From contig NC_008610.1 of NCBI RefSeq assembly GCF_000015105.1, forward strand, positions 248,001 through 312,000: 64,000 nt of DNA, given 5' to 3'. The stretch comes from Candidatus Ruthia magnifica str. Cm (Calyptogena magnifica). GTDB taxonomy: Bacteria > Pseudomonadota > Gammaproteobacteria > PS1 > Pseudothioglobaceae. Both the position numbers and the translations under genes were made by a program. How positions within the stretch are numbered: position 1 is the first letter of the stretch; the number at the start of each line of letters is the position of its first letter. This document shows, piece by piece, positions 1-10,737 of the stretch. The notes below the pieces were generated by a model, which worked only from the letters and a program-made list of their open reading frames with translations, was not told where the DNA came from and searched no databases.

Positions 1-40
1 GGGAAGTATTACACTAACAAGTCAATAATAAGTATCAAAA

Positions 41-2506
41 ATGATTAAAAAAAAACGCTTAAGTGGTATTAAAGTATTAAAAATAAGCACTTGGGTTAGT
101 GTTATTTTTACGTTCATTTTTGTATTAGTAGTGTTATTTTTTGTCATCTTTCCAATGTTACTAAAAGTACCGATTGAGACTCAATTATCAAGTTTAACTG
201 GGCTTGATGTTCAGTTGTCTAAAATTACATTTGATTTTGAAAAGAAAGGTATTACTTTAAAAGTGCATGATATTTCCATCGCATCTGGTGAAGCTCAGCA
301 AATGGCCATGATTAAAAATTTATCTTGGCATATTAATCTGCTAAGTTTGTTTGATGATATTTATCATTCTAGTCAAATTTTTATTGATACTCTAGTGCTT
401 TATTCTAATCTTGATGATTTCAGTATAGACGACATTAGAAATATAGCCTCACTTGGTATGCTAAAAGAACTATATTTTTTTGAATCTCTGCATATTAATA
501 AAACAATTATTAAAGATACAGTTGAAATTGCATCATTGACGCTTAAAAGAGATGGGATGCAATTGTTGTTAACAATACCTAATCAGAGTATTGGCACTAA
601 ACACCTTGACATTACGATTATCTTATCTAGTGCCAAGATTAATCAAAATGGCTTTTTAACGTTACCAATTACTTTGAGTGGTGATGATTTTGAGTTGTTG
701 TCAAGTCTTAAAATATATAGCTATCAAGGTTATGATTTTATCCAATTTAGTGGCCTTATTCAGCGTATGAATGTGATTAATATTAGTGATTATTTACCTA
801 TGGTATTGATAGGTGATATAAATCATCAATGGATTAAGCATGCATTTCAATCAGGTGAATTGGATAATATTAATATCAGCATTAAGAAAAATCTTTCAAC
901 GCAATTACCAGCAAAGATAAAATTTGATGCGCACTTAAGCAATACTGAATTATTATTCAATACTGATTGGCAAAGTCTTAAGCAATTAGATGCAAATATT
1001 GCCATTGATGGTAGAAAAATCACAGTTATGGTCAATCATACTATGTTAAACGACATGTTTTTGCAAGGTATGAAAGTTCAAATATTGGACATGAGCAAAG
1101 ATAAATTAGAGATTAGCGTCGTTGGTAAAATTAATACTCAAAGTGAAATATTAACCCAATTTTTAAAAGATGCACCACTGAATGATAATGTAAATGATGT
1201 GCTTGGGAAATTTAGTCTATCTGGAAAGGTGGTAGGTAATGTAGATTTAATCATATCACTGGATGAAACAGAGCCGATATTGGATATTAATTTGAGCATT
1301 CAAGATAACCGTATGACAACATTGGGTGGCGCAATTGTGGTTAAGAACTATGATGCACAATTGACATTGCATAATAACAAAATTACTTCAAAGGGTGTGG
1401 GCAATATTCGGGGTGAGTCATTTAATATTCGCATCAATTCTAATAATCAAGATAGTGGTTTAGATGCATTATTTAAAGTAGGGCTTACTAACGGTAATAA
1501 TTTTGAGTTTTACTTGACTAAATATTTGGATCAAACATGGCAAGCAAATGTCAAGTCCGATACGTTAAAAACTGATGTAAAAATTATACTAAATGAGAAC
1601 GCTTTGCCTGAGGTAAAATTGATAAACCTTCAAGTAGAGGCGTTAGACAAAATAAAAGGCAATTGGGATATTCAGGCAAAAGATTTTCCCAGTATGCATT
1701 TAAGTGTACAAAACATACAAGTTGGTGAAAGTAAGTGGCCTGATTTTGAGGCCACACTTGGATCTCAGGACAAGGTGCTTAAAATCATTAATTTAGAATT
1801 TTTAGGCATAGGTGTGAATAGTCAAAACCTTAGTTTTGACGGTGCTTGGGTTGATGGTAGAACTATACTCACTGCTAAAGCAAAAGGTAGTAAGTTGAGT
1901 AAATTTCTTGATAAATTAAACATTAAAGAAAAAGTTCGTGGGGGTCAATTTGAATTTGATATACGCTTATTTTGTAATTGTGCTCCGTGGAATATGAGTT
2001 TTAAAGGCGCCAGTGGTTTGATTAAAATGAAAGTTAAAGAAGGTGTGTTTACCAATAAAGACCCTAATATTAGCCGGGTTTTATCATTGCTTAATATTAA
2101 ATCCATTGCTAAGCGTTTAGAATTAGATATCACTGATTTGGTTAGTGAAGGGTTTGTTTATGATACTATTGATGCACAAGTTTCTATTAATAATTCTATG
2201 GCGACTATTAGCCATTTTAAACTTGACTCAAGTTCAAGCACGATTAACCTAACAGGCTCAAGTAATATTGTTAAACAAACTTATCATTTAGAAGCAAAAG
2301 TATTACCTGCCATTAGTGATGCCGTGCCGATTACTACTTATTTGGCTGGTGGTGGTTTGTCAGGTATGGTGGTTTGGCTTGTGGATAAAATTCTATTTAA
2401 AGGTAAATTGATTAATAATATTGTTGATAAAGTTGTTGAATTTAAATATAAAATAACAGGTCCGTGGAATAAGCCTATTATTGAAAATATATCAACCGTA
2501 TTATGA
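41..2506 (+). CDS. YhdP-like AsmA-family envelope protein
   Basis: Large envelope protein of the YhdP/AsmA-like family, whose members are inner-membrane-anchored periplasmic proteins tied to phospholipid movement to the outer membrane. The 821-residue product has a basic N-terminus and one membrane segment at about residues 17-42. A long beta-rich periplasmic part follows, and the C-terminal stretch (about 760-821) has the GLSG...W.VDK and YKITGPWNKP pattern typical of the family's end. E. coli YhdP is about 1266 residues, so this copy is clearly shorter. The frame is open throughout, so it looks like a compact version rather than a broken gene. Its stop overlaps the tldD start by 4 bp; yhdP beside tldD is a common gammaproteobacterial order. 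No clear ribosome site precedes the ATG. Confidence 0.75.
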   Translation: MIKKKRLSGIKVLKISTWVSVIFTFIFVLVVLFFVIFPMLLKVPIETQLSSLTGLDVQLSKITFDFEKKGITLKVHDISIASGEAQQMAMIKNLSWHINLLSLFDDIYHSSQIFIDTLVLYSNLDDFSIDDIRNIASLGMLKELYFFESLHINKTIIKDTVEIASLTLKRDGMQLLLTIPNQSIGTKHLDITIILSSAKINQNGFLTLPITLSGDDFELLSSLKIYSYQGYDFIQFSGLIQRMNVINISDYLPMVLIGDINHQWIKHAFQSGELDNINISIKKNLSTQLPAKIKFDAHLSNTELLFNTDWQSLKQLDANIAIDGRKITVMVNHTMLNDMFLQGMKVQILDMSKDKLEISVVGKINTQSEILTQFLKDAPLNDNVNDVLGKFSLSGKVVGNVDLIISLDETEPILDINLSIQDNRMTTLGGAIVVKNYDAQLTLHNNKITSKGVGNIRGESFNIRINSNNQDSGLDALFKVGLTNGNNFEFYLTKYLDQTWQANVKSDTLKTDVKIILNENALPEVKLINLQVEALDKIKGNWDIQAKDFPSMHLSVQNIQVGESKWPDFEATLGSQDKVLKIINLEFLGIGVNSQNLSFDGAWVDGRTILTAKAKGSKLSKFLDKLNIKEKVRGGQFEFDIRLFCNCAPWNMSFKGASGLIKMKVKEGVFTNKDPNISRVLSLLNIKSIAKRLELDITDLVSEGFVYDTIDAQVSINNSMATISHFKLDSSSSTINLTGSSNIVKQTYHLEAKVLPAISDAVPITTYLAGGGLSGMVVWLVDKILFKGKLINNIVDKVVEFKYKITGPWNKPIIENISTVL

Positions 2507-3927
2507 TTGAACAACTATTGGATGATCATCGTCTAAATCAAGAAAAAATAACTATTTTATTGTCTTCTTTGGCAGCTAAGGGTACTGATTATGCAGATTT
2601 ATATTTTCAACATTCAGCGGTTGAATCTTGGTTTTTAGAAGAAAGTATTGTTAAATCTGGCACTTACCACATTAGTCATGGTGTGGGTGCTAGAGCTGTC
2701 AGTTCTGACCAAACTGGTTTTGCTTATTCAGATGATTTAAATATCAAAGCGATTGAAAAAGCCATTAGTTTTGCTAAAGGAATATCGACTCAAACTGGCA
2801 CGAGAAGAATTCAAGCTTTTCAGTCTATTCCACAAGTTGCTAGATATAATGGCTCGAATCCGCTCAGTAGTTTCAGCTCGCAAGAAAAAGTTAATTTTTT
2901 AAAAAGAATTGATATATTGGGCAGAAAGGAGCCTAAGGTTAAGCAAGTTAGTGCCTTGATTTCTGGTGGATTTAGCGAGGTATTAATTGCTTCAACTGAT
3001 GGTGTATTTGCAAAAGATTATCGTCCAATGGTGCGTGTTAGTGTGAGTATTATTGTTGAGCACAATGGTAGAACTGAATCAGCCTCAAGTGGTGGTGGTG
3101 GTCGATATAATTATCGATATTTTATTGACCATGCCTTGGATGAAATTTATGTTAATGAAGCTATTAGACAGGCGTTAGTAGCACTGGAGTCAAAAAAAGC
3201 ACCTGCTGGAAATATGCCAGTTATACTGGGTCCTGGCTGGCCAGGAGTATTATTACATGAGGCTATTGGCCATGGCTTGGAAGGTGATTTTAATCGTAAA
3301 AAATCATCCATATTCACTAACAGAATTGGTGAGCAGGTGGCCAGTGATAAATGTACTATTGTTGATAACGGCACTTTGGAAAATAGGCGTGGCAGTTTAA
3401 CAATTGATGATGAAGGCATTCCAACACAAAATACTTTGTTGATTGAAAATGGCATCTTAAAAGGTTATTTATTTGATAAAATGAACGCTAAACTAATGAA
3501 TACAGTGTCAACAGGCAATGGTAGGCGTGAGTCTTATGCCCATATTCCCATACCAAGAATGACCAATACTTACATGCTAAACGGACAGGATTCTTTAAAG
3601 AATATGATTACTTCTGTTGATAATGGTATTTATGCGGTTAATTTTGATGGTGGTCAAGTTAACATTACTTCAGGAAAATTTGTTTTTAGTGCTAACGAGG
3701 CTTATCTTATTAAGAATGGAAAAATTATGCATCCTATTAAAGGTGTGACACTAGTAGGTTCTGGTGCTGAGGTATTAAAGAAAATATCTATGGTAGCAAA
3801 TGATTTAAAACTTGATAATGGCGTTGGTGTGTGCGGTAAAGATGGTCAAAATGTGCCTGTAGGTGTTGGTCAACCTAGTTTAAAAATAGATCAACTAACC
3901 GTAGGTGGTACTGAGGTTAATGCATAA
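2503..3927 (+). CDS. tldD: Metalloprotease TldD
   Basis: TldD subunit of the TldD/TldE (PmbA) zinc metalloprotease, which unfolds and degrades small peptides and takes part in processing of some modified peptides and in CcdA turnover in E. coli. The 474-residue length matches the family (about 480). The zinc-binding HEAIGHGLEGD motif lies near residue 251 and supplies the HExxxH histidines. The glycine-rich C-terminal PVGVGQP segment is also typical. It is translationally coupled to the upstream gene through an ATGA overlap. The partner tldE/pmbA is not in this window. Confident assignment. Confidence 0.95.
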   Translation: MIEQLLDDHRLNQEKITILLSSLAAKGTDYADLYFQHSAVESWFLEESIVKSGTYHISHGVGARAVSSDQTGFAYSDDLNIKAIEKAISFAKGISTQTGTRRIQAFQSIPQVARYNGSNPLSSFSSQEKVNFLKRIDILGRKEPKVKQVSALISGGFSEVLIASTDGVFAKDYRPMVRVSVSIIVEHNGRTESASSGGGGRYNYRYFIDHALDEIYVNEAIRQALVALESKKAPAGNMPVILGPGWPGVLLHEAIGHGLEGDFNRKKSSIFTNRIGEQVASDKCTIVDNGTLENRRGSLTIDDEGIPTQNTLLIENGILKGYLFDKMNAKLMNTVSTGNGRRESYAHIPIPRMTNTYMLNGQDSLKNMITSVDNGIYAVNFDGGQVNITSGKFVFSANEAYLIKNGKIMHPIKGVTLVGSGAEVLKKISMVANDLKLDNGVGVCGKDGQNVPVGVGQPSLKIDQLTVGGTEVNA

Positions 3928-4027
3928 TTTAGCCATCTAGAGATGTATTTGTTGGTTATAGGTGAATTGATTGATTAAATTAGATATAATGTCTAGAAAT
4001 CTATGTTTTGGAGTTAGGAGAAACTAG

Positions 4028-4384
4028 GTGTTAGAGAGTTATATACCTGTCATTGTTTTTATTTTTCTAGGGCTTGCTTTTGGTGTTGGACCAATGTTAA
4101 TTGGTTATTTATTAGGGCCAAGTAAACCATATGAAGAAAAAAATACTCAATTTGAGTGCGGTTTTCCTGCCTTTGATGATTCGCGTATGTATTTCAATGT
4201 ACGTTATTATCTAGTGGCTATTTTATTTATTTTGTTTGACTTAGAAGTTGCCTTTGTTTTTCCATGGGCAGTGGTTCAGTCTCAATTGGGCTGGTTTGGC
4301 TTTATCGCGATTAGTATTTTCTTATTTTTACTGGCGGTGGGTTTTATTTTTGAGTGGAAAAACGGCGCACTTGAATGGGAATAG
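4028..4384 (+). CDS. nuoA: NADH-quinone oxidoreductase subunit A
   Basis: Small membrane subunit of respiratory complex I (NADH to quinone, proton pumping). It has 118 residues with three predicted membrane helices (about 8-28, 62-82, 87-107) and the conserved loop YEEKNTQFECGFPAFDD between helices 1 and 2, part of the region close to the quinone cavity. The start is GTG, chosen because an AGGAG ribosome site ends 7 bases upstream and no ATG lies nearby. First gene of an uninterrupted nuoA-nuoN operon; nuoB begins 3 bases after its stop. E. coli NuoA is longer (147), but this length is normal for many bacteria. Confidence 0.95.
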   Translation: MLESYIPVIVFIFLGLAFGVGPMLIGYLLGPSKPYEEKNTQFECGFPAFDDSRMYFNVRYYLVAILFILFDLEVAFVFPWAVVQSQLGWFGFIAISIFLFLLAVGFIFEWKNGALEWE

Positions 4385-4387
4385 CTA

Positions 4388-4867
4388 ATGGCAATTGAAG
4401 GTTTAATGAAACAAGGTTTTGTAACCACATCACTTAACAATGTTATTAACTGGGCAAGAACAGGCTCGCTTTGGCCTATGACTTTTGGCTTGGCGTGTTG
4501 TGCAGTAGAGATGATGGAAGCGGGTTCTTCTCGCTATGATTTAGACCGTTTTGGTATTGTTTTTAGACCCACACCACGTCAATCAGATTTAATGATTGTA
4601 GCGGGCACACTCACCAATAAAATGGCACCGGCTTTACGCAAAGTTTATGACCAAATGCCTGAGCCAAGATGGGTAATTTCTATGGGCTCGTGTGCGAATG
4701 GTGGTGGTTATTATCATTACTCTTATGCAGTTGTTAGAGGTTGTGATCGTATTGTTCCCGTTGATATTTATGTTCCAGGCTGCCCGCCAACGGCAGAAGC
4801 GTTACTATACGGTATCATACAATTGCAAGATAAAATCCGCAGTACTAACACCATTGCAAGAACTTAA
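4388..4867 (+). CDS. nuoB: NADH-quinone oxidoreductase subunit B
   Basis: Peripheral-arm subunit that carries the terminal iron-sulfur cluster N2, the direct electron donor to quinone. The 159-residue protein has the expected adjacent cysteine pair (C37, C38 in [10 protein letters not shown]), C102 in GSCANGG and C132 in PGCPP, so all four N2 ligands are present. The stop codon shares one base with the ATG of nuoC, which implies translational coupling. Confidence 0.97.
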
Positions 4868-5481
4868 TGCAAGATTTAAAAGCATCATTAATTAAGGTTT
4901 TCGGTGAACGTCATTTGGTTGAAGCTTTTGGAGAGTTGACTTTAATAGTTGATTCTCAAGATATTATTAAAACCTGTTTGAAATTAAGAGATTTTTTCTA
5001 TTTTGACACATTAATAGATTTATGTGGTGTTGATTATTTAACTTATGGACAATCAGACTGGAATGGTAATGCGAGTGCTTCTGGTTTTTCTAGAGGGCGT
5101 AATCATCAAGGTTCAAAAGACAGACATGAACAGCGTTTTGTTGTGGTGTACCATTTATTATCTGTCAGTAAAAATAAACGTATTAGAGTGAAATCATTTG
5201 TTGATGAGGCCGAGCCTATTATCAAGTCAGTTACTGATATTTGGGCATCTGCTGATTGGTATGAACGTGAGGCCTTTGATTTAATGGGTATTTTATTTGA
5301 AAATCATACAGACTTGCGCCGGATTTTGACTGATTATGGCTTTAAAGGTCACCCCTTACGTAAGGATTTTCCAATGATTGGCGAAGTTGAAATGCGTTAT
5401 GACGAAGACTTAGGTCGGGTGGTTTATGAAAAAGTGAGTATTGAGCCAAATATTAACGTACCAAGGGTAATCAGGAAGTAA
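4867..5481 (+). CDS. nuoC: NADH-quinone oxidoreductase subunit C
   Basis: Hydrophilic 30-kDa-type subunit of complex I that joins NuoD in the connecting fragment. The 204-residue product carries the family signature in its C-terminal half: [12 protein letters not shown], then [11 protein letters not shown], then GHPLRKDFP. The gene is separate from nuoD; in E. coli the two are fused as nuoCD, so this operon has the split arrangement seen in many proteobacteria. An insert rich in Gly/Arg/Ser at about residues 61-85 is a surface loop. nuoD starts one base after the stop. Confidence 0.96.
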
Positions 5482-5482
5482 A

Positions 5483-6736
5483 ATGGCTGAAATTCGTAAT
5501 TATACCCTTAATTTTGGCCCTCAACATCCTGCAGCGCACGGCGTGTTGCGCCTTATTTTAGAAATTGATGGCGAGGTGATTGAACGCGCTGACCCGCATA
5601 TTGGCTTATTACATCGTGGTACAGAAAAATTAGTAGAATCAAAGCCATATAATCAATCAATTGGTTATATGGACAGGCTTGATTATGTTTCAATGATGTG
5701 TAACGAACATGCTTATATCATGGCGATTGAAACCATGTTAGGTATCAAAGTTCCTGAACGTGCTCAGTACATCCGAGTGATGTTTGACGAAATTACTCGA
5801 ATTCTTAATCATTTAATGTGGTTAGGTACACACGGGCTTGATGTGGGCGCGATGAGTATTTTCTTATATGCATTTCGTGAACGTGAAAAATTGATTGATT
5901 GTTATGAGGCAGTATCAGGCTCACGTATGCATGCAACTTATTATCGTCCAGGCGGTGTTTATCGAGATTTGCCAGATAAAATGCCACAATATTTAGCTTC
6001 AGGTTTTCGTACGGATAAAGAATTGAAGACAATGAATGAAAATCGACAAGGTTCATTATTAGATTTTATTGCTGATTTTGTTAAAGAATTTCCAAAAAGT
6101 ATTAAACAGTATGATGATTTATTAACGGATAATCGTATTTGGAAACAGCGGTTGGTAAACATTGGCATTGTTTCTGCTAATCGTGCCAAACAACTAGGGT
6201 TTACAGGCCCTATGCTTAGAGGTTCTGGGGTGGCATGGGACTTGAGAAAAAATCAACCTTATGCAGTTTATGACCAATTAGAGTTTGATATCCCAGTGGG
6301 AGTGACAGGCGATAGTTACGATCGTTACTTAGTGCGGATGGAAGAAATGCGCCAATCAAACCATATTATTAAACAATGTGTTAAGTGGCTACAAGGAAAC
6401 CCAGGTGCAGTCATGAGTGATGATCACAAGGTGTCACCACCTAAACGAACTGACATGAAAGGTGACATGGAGTCTTTAATTCATCATTTTAAATTATTTA
6501 CCGAAGGTTATTGCTTGTCAGAAGGTGAAATTTATCGCGCTGTTGAACATCCAAAGGGTGAGTTTGGGATATATTTAATTTCTGATGGTGCTAATAAGCC
6601 TTACAGGGTCAAAATTAGAGCGCCCGGTTTTGCGCATTTGGCCGCGATGAATGAAATGGCAAGAGGGCATATGTTGTCAGATGTTGTAACTATTATTGGT
6701 ACGCAAGATATTGTATTTGGTGAAATAGATAGATGA
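5483..6736 (+). CDS. nuoD: NADH-quinone oxidoreductase subunit D
   Basis: The 49-kDa-type subunit of complex I, which together with NuoB forms the quinone-reduction site. The 417-residue length is normal for the separate NuoD form. The N-terminus has [14 protein letters not shown] (histidines 15 and 19), and further on [13 protein letters not shown] and a C-terminal GSFD-type region with DIVFGEIDR are conserved. The last codons overlap the nuoE start by 4 bases (ATGA). Related to the large subunit of NiFe hydrogenases, but without the nickel-binding cysteines, as expected. Confidence 0.97.
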   Translation: MAEIRNYTLNFGPQHPAAHGVLRLILEIDGEVIERADPHIGLLHRGTEKLVESKPYNQSIGYMDRLDYVSMMCNEHAYIMAIETMLGIKVPERAQYIRVMFDEITRILNHLMWLGTHGLDVGAMSIFLYAFREREKLIDCYEAVSGSRMHATYYRPGGVYRDLPDKMPQYLASGFRTDKELKTMNENRQGSLLDFIADFVKEFPKSIKQYDDLLTDNRIWKQRLVNIGIVSANRAKQLGFTGPMLRGSGVAWDLRKNQPYAVYDQLEFDIPVGVTGDSYDRYLVRMEEMRQSNHIIKQCVKWLQGNPGAVMSDDHKVSPPKRTDMKGDMESLIHHFKLFTEGYCLSEGEIYRAVEHPKGEFGIYLISDGANKPYRVKIRAPGFAHLAAMNEMARGHMLSDVVTIIGTQDIVFGEIDR

Positions 6737-7206
6737 TTTCTATTGGAGCAAAAAAACAAATTGATGCTTGGATTGCAAAATATCCAAAAGATAGGAAAAG
6801 TTCCGCCGTTATGCAAACTTTAAAAATTATTCAAGCAGAAAATGAAAATAAATTGAGTGCTGATACCATTCAAGCGGTGGCTGATTATTTAGATATGCCA
6901 GATATTGCTGTTCAAGAAGTGGCGACTTTTTATGAAAATTATAATCATAAAAAAGTTGGTAAATATGTGATTCGTTTTTGCCATAATATCTCATGTATGT
7001 TGAATGGTGCTGATGATTTAATTGCGTATTTAGAAAATAAATTGGGCGTTCAAACAGATGAAGTAACACCTGACGGCTTAATTAGTGTTAAAAAAGTTGA
7101 GTGCTTGGGTGCTTGTGTGGGTGCGCCAATGTTTCAAATTAATGATGAATATTTTGAAAATCTTACTTTTGATAAAATTGATAAAATTGTGGACAACCTC
7201 AAATGA
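6733..7206 (+). CDS. nuoE: NADH-quinone oxidoreductase subunit E
   Basis: The 24-kDa-type subunit of the NADH dehydrogenase module. The 157 residues include a helical N-terminal part and a thioredoxin-like domain that binds one [2Fe-2S] cluster (N1a). All four ligands are visible: C83 and C88 in FCHNISC, then C124 and C128 in CLGAC. Both ends overlap neighbours by 4 bases, as in the rest of the NADH-module block nuoE-nuoF-nuoG. Confidence 0.96.
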   Translation: MISIGAKKQIDAWIAKYPKDRKSSAVMQTLKIIQAENENKLSADTIQAVADYLDMPDIAVQEVATFYENYNHKKVGKYVIRFCHNISCMLNGADDLIAYLENKLGVQTDEVTPDGLISVKKVECLGACVGAPMFQINDEYFENLTFDKIDKIVDNLK

Positions 7207-8471
7207 ACGAGGTTTGCTTTAAAAGTTTGATCAAAGACCAGTGCTGGTCGCTTAAGACTTATGAAGCTAATGGTGGTTATTCAGTCTGGTGTAAAATTCT
7301 AAAAGGTGAGCTAACACCTGAATACATTATTGATGAGCTTAAAACCTCGGGCTTACGTGGTCGTGGTGGTGCTGGGTTTCCCACTGGACTTAAATGGAGC
7401 TTTATGCCGCGTCATTCTGACGGGCAAAAATACGTGATTTGTAATTCAGACGAGGGTGAGCCAGGCACTTGTAAAGATAGAGATATTTTAAGGTTCAACC
7501 CACATGCCGTGATTGAAGGCATGGCAATTGGTGGGTTTGTTATGAATGCTAGTGTTGGCTATAACTATATTCGCGGTGAATTTATGGAACCATTTTATCG
7601 CTTCGAAGATGCATTAAAAGAGGCTTATAAAGTAGGATTACTGGGTCGAAATATTAACAACAGTTCAGTTAATTTTGATTTATACACACATTTAGGTGCA
7701 GGTGCTTATATTTGTGGTGAAGAAACCGCTTTATTAGAATCTATTGAGGGTAAGAAAGGCCAGCCTAGATTTAAGCCACCATTCCCTGCTAATGTAGGAT
7801 TATTTGGCAAACCTACTATGATTAATAATACCGAGAGTTTTGCAAGCGTGCCTGAGATTTTAAGATGTGGCGGACAGTGGTTTGCAGATATCGGGGTTGA
7901 AAACTCTGGTGGTTGTAAGTTATTTTCAGTCTCAGGCCACGTTAAAAATCCGGCAAATTTTGAAGTACCTATGGGCACACCTTTTAAAGATTTACTCAAG
8001 ATGGCAGGTGGTATGCGTGATGGTGCTAGGTTAAAAGCCGTGATTCCAGGTGGTTCGTCAACTCCAGTACTAACCGCAAAAGTTGCTATGAACATGACTA
8101 TGGATTATGATGGCATTGAAAAAGCAGGCTCAATGCTCGGTGCAGGTTCAGTCATTATTATGGATGAGTCAACTTGTATGGTAGAAGTGCTAACAAGGTT
8201 GACACATTTTTATTATGATGAGTCTTGTGGACAATGCACCCCTTGTCGTGAAGGTACGGGTTGGCTATATCGCGTATTAAAACGTATTATTGATGGTAAT
8301 GGCGAACAGACTGATATTGACTTATTATTAGGTGTACAAGATAAAATTATAGGCAACACCATTTGTGCACTGGGCGACGCTGCAGCAATGCCAGTGGAAA
8401 GTTTTTTACGCAATTTTAGACTGGAATTCAAATATTATATTGAGCATGGAAAGTCAATGGTGAAAGGATAA
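7203..8471 (+). CDS. nuoF: NADH-quinone oxidoreductase subunit F
   Basis: NADH- and FMN-binding 51-kDa-type subunit, where NADH is oxidised. The 422-residue product has the glycine-rich nucleotide motif [10 protein letters not shown] (residues 53-62), the FMN-region [14 protein letters not shown], and the N3 [4Fe-4S] ligands in [15 protein letters not shown] near residues 340-352, with a further cysteine in [11 protein letters not shown]. Length and motifs are standard. Starts within the last codons of nuoE. Confidence 0.97.
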   Translation: MNEVCFKSLIKDQCWSLKTYEANGGYSVWCKILKGELTPEYIIDELKTSGLRGRGGAGFPTGLKWSFMPRHSDGQKYVICNSDEGEPGTCKDRDILRFNPHAVIEGMAIGGFVMNASVGYNYIRGEFMEPFYRFEDALKEAYKVGLLGRNINNSSVNFDLYTHLGAGAYICGEETALLESIEGKKGQPRFKPPFPANVGLFGKPTMINNTESFASVPEILRCGGQWFADIGVENSGGCKLFSVSGHVKNPANFEVPMGTPFKDLLKMAGGMRDGARLKAVIPGGSSTPVLTAKVAMNMTMDYDGIEKAGSMLGAGSVIIMDESTCMVEVLTRLTHFYYDESCGQCTPCREGTGWLYRVLKRIIDGNGEQTDIDLLLGVQDKIIGNTICALGDAAAMPVESFLRNFRLEFKYYIEHGKSMVKG

Positions 8472-8475
8472 TTTT

Positions 8476-10737
8476 ATGGCTGATATTGAAATTGAAATTG
8501 ATGGCAAGATAATTAGCGCTAAAGCAGGTGAAATGCTAATCAAAGTTACTGATAGAGAAGGCGTTAGTGTACCAAGATTTTGCTATCATAAAAAATTGTC
8601 AGTAGTTGCCTCTTGTCGAATGTGCTTGATAGATGTTGAAGGTGCACCCAAGCCACAACCAGCTTGTTCTACGCCTGTGAATGAAGGTATGAAAGTCCAC
8701 ACACAAAACGACAAAGCTAAAGTCAGTCAAAAAGCAGTGATGGAATTTTTACTCATTAACCATCCGCTTGATTGTCCAATTTGCGACCAAGGTGGTGAGT
8801 GTGAGTTGCAAGATGTGGCTGTTGAATACGGTTCAGATGTTTCTCGTTTTTCAGAAGACAAGCGCATTGTATCAGATAGTGATATTGGTGCACTCATTCA
8901 AACGGATATGACACGTTGTATTCATTGTACACGTTGTGTACGTTTTGGTTTAGAAATTGCTGGCATAATGGAGATGGGCGGTACTGGACGAGGTGAGCAT
9001 TTAAAGATTGAGCCGTTTTTGAGAGAAGGTATCCAGTCTGAATTGTCAGGCAATATGATCGATGTTTGTCCAGTTGGTGCGCTCACCTCTAAGCCATTTA
9101 GATATGAGTTAAGGTCATGGCAGATGCATTCAATACCTAGTATCGCAAGACATGATTTAGTGGGTTCAAATCTTTTTGTACAAACTTACAAGGATAAGGT
9201 TAAACGAGTTGTGTCTGCTGATAATGATTGGGTTAATGAAACTTGGATTTCTGATCGTGATCGTTTTTCGTATGAAGGTTTAACACATGAAAATAGATTG
9301 TTAGAGCCTCAAATTAAAGTTCAAGGACAGTGGAAACAAGTGAGCTGGAAAGTAGCATTGGATTATGCTATAAAAGGACTCAATAGTCATGTTTTAAAGC
9401 ATAAAAAAGTCAATCAATTAGGCGGTTTAGTATCAAACACAGCGACCATGGAAGAGCTTTATTTATTGAAAAAAATCTTAACAGAAGTTGGTTGTGATAA
9501 TATCGATCATCGTTTAAATGTTAAAAACTTAGACAATACTATTACACTTGATTCAAACATAAAATTGGATGCTTTGGAAAAGATAGATTACGCTCTGATT
9601 GTCGGTGCTAATATTCGATTGGAACAACCCATGATTAATCATCGTTTGCGTAAAGCGACAAAAAAAGGTGCTGATATTGATACATTAAACGTAATGGCGT
9701 TTGACTTTAACTATTCACTTAATACTGAAAATATTATTGCACCAAATAAAATAGCTTTTACGTTGGCAGGTGTGCTTAAGTCAGTTATAACCAGTAATAC
9801 CCAAGAGTTACCTGACTATTTGGTAGCTGTTGAGATTGATGAGGTTGCTAACAAAATAGCTTCTAAATTGTTAAATTCTAGTAGTTCTGTTATTATTTTA
9901 GGTGAGCATATTATTAATAATGAAGACGCTTCAGTCATTGCTAATTTAGTTACCAAAATTGCTAAAAATACCAATAGTAAAACACTTAATTTGAGCATAA
10001 CAGCAAATACTATAGCAGCTAATTTGGTTGGGTTTGTGCCGCAAAACTCTGGCATGAATGTTAATACGATGTTTACGTCTGATATGCTTGGCTTTATCTT
10101 GCTAGACATTTATCCTCAGTACGATTTTCATGATTTAGATACAGCTATTAAAACCTTCATGCCAGATAATACTTTTGTCATTTCTTTAAATAGCTTTAAG
10201 GACGATATCGTTACTGGCTATTCAGATGTTATTTTTCCAATTGCCAGTATTTATGAAACCTCAGGAACGCAGCTTAATATTAACAACGATATGAAATCCT
10301 ACACAGCAGCAGTTAAAGCGCCAAATGAAGTTAAACCTGCTTGGAAAGTCTTAAAAGTCATGGCTGATTTATTAGAATTGCCAGGCTTTCATTATGCAGA
10401 TTCTACCCAGATTAGAGCTGAAATATCTCATCAACCACATGCAAAATATGTTCATGATGAGTGCATTAATCTGACCAGTAAACATAATGGTATTAGCACA
10501 ATTTGGCAAAGTTCACCTTATAGTATTGATGCTGTATTAAGACACAGTAGAGCATTACAAAAAACTAAAATAGGACAAATGAATAACGCTTGTATAAACC
10601 CAGTAAGTGCTGAAATATTAGGCTTATCAGCCGATGATAAATATTTAGGTGTACCTGTGGTGATTACTAGTACAGTGGCAGATGATTGTGTATTTATCAA
10701 TGCCAACCAACCAACTAACATTCAGGAGCAAGAGTAA
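8476..10737 (+). CDS. nuoG: NADH-quinone oxidoreductase subunit G
   Basis: The 75-kDa-type subunit that carries most of the electron wire of complex I. In the 753-residue product the N-terminal [2Fe-2S] ligands are C36, C47, C50 and C64. The N5-type motif has H96, C100, C103 and C109 ([10 protein letters not shown]), and the second [4Fe-4S] has C148, C151, C154 and C198. The rest is a molybdopterin-oxidoreductase-like fold without cofactor function. It is shorter than the E. coli protein (about 908) but in the range of mitochondrial-type NuoG. The C-terminal third is less conserved. The stop shares a base with the nuoH ATG. Confidence 0.96.
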   Translation: MADIEIEIDGKIISAKAGEMLIKVTDREGVSVPRFCYHKKLSVVASCRMCLIDVEGAPKPQPACSTPVNEGMKVHTQNDKAKVSQKAVMEFLLINHPLDCPICDQGGECELQDVAVEYGSDVSRFSEDKRIVSDSDIGALIQTDMTRCIHCTRCVRFGLEIAGIMEMGGTGRGEHLKIEPFLREGIQSELSGNMIDVCPVGALTSKPFRYELRSWQMHSIPSIARHDLVGSNLFVQTYKDKVKRVVSADNDWVNETWISDRDRFSYEGLTHENRLLEPQIKVQGQWKQVSWKVALDYAIKGLNSHVLKHKKVNQLGGLVSNTATMEELYLLKKILTEVGCDNIDHRLNVKNLDNTITLDSNIKLDALEKIDYALIVGANIRLEQPMINHRLRKATKKGADIDTLNVMAFDFNYSLNTENIIAPNKIAFTLAGVLKSVITSNTQELPDYLVAVEIDEVANKIASKLLNSSSSVIILGEHIINNEDASVIANLVTKIAKNTNSKTLNLSITANTIAANLVGFVPQNSGMNVNTMFTSDMLGFILLDIYPQYDFHDLDTAIKTFMPDNTFVISLNSFKDDIVTGYSDVIFPIASIYETSGTQLNINNDMKSYTAAVKAPNEVKPAWKVLKVMADLLELPGFHYADSTQIRAEISHQPHAKYVHDECINLTSKHNGISTIWQSSPYSIDAVLRHSRALQKTKIGQMNNACINPVSAEILGLSADDKYLGVPVVITSTVADDCVFINANQPTNIQEQE

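Noticed and set aside
1-28. Possible last codons of an upstream plus-strand gene (ends ITLTSQ, TAA at 26-28)
   Set aside because: Only nine codons are in the window and they match nothing I recognise; other frames are also open.
3985-3990. TATAAT upstream of nuoA as operon promoter
   Set aside because: The -10 is good, but no hexamer at 16-18 bases upstream resembles a -35 box, so I did not list it as a feature.
4692-4895. 67-codon plus-strand frame inside nuoB
   Set aside because: It lies fully across nuoB and the nuoC start in another frame, without ribosome site or motif; a shadow frame.
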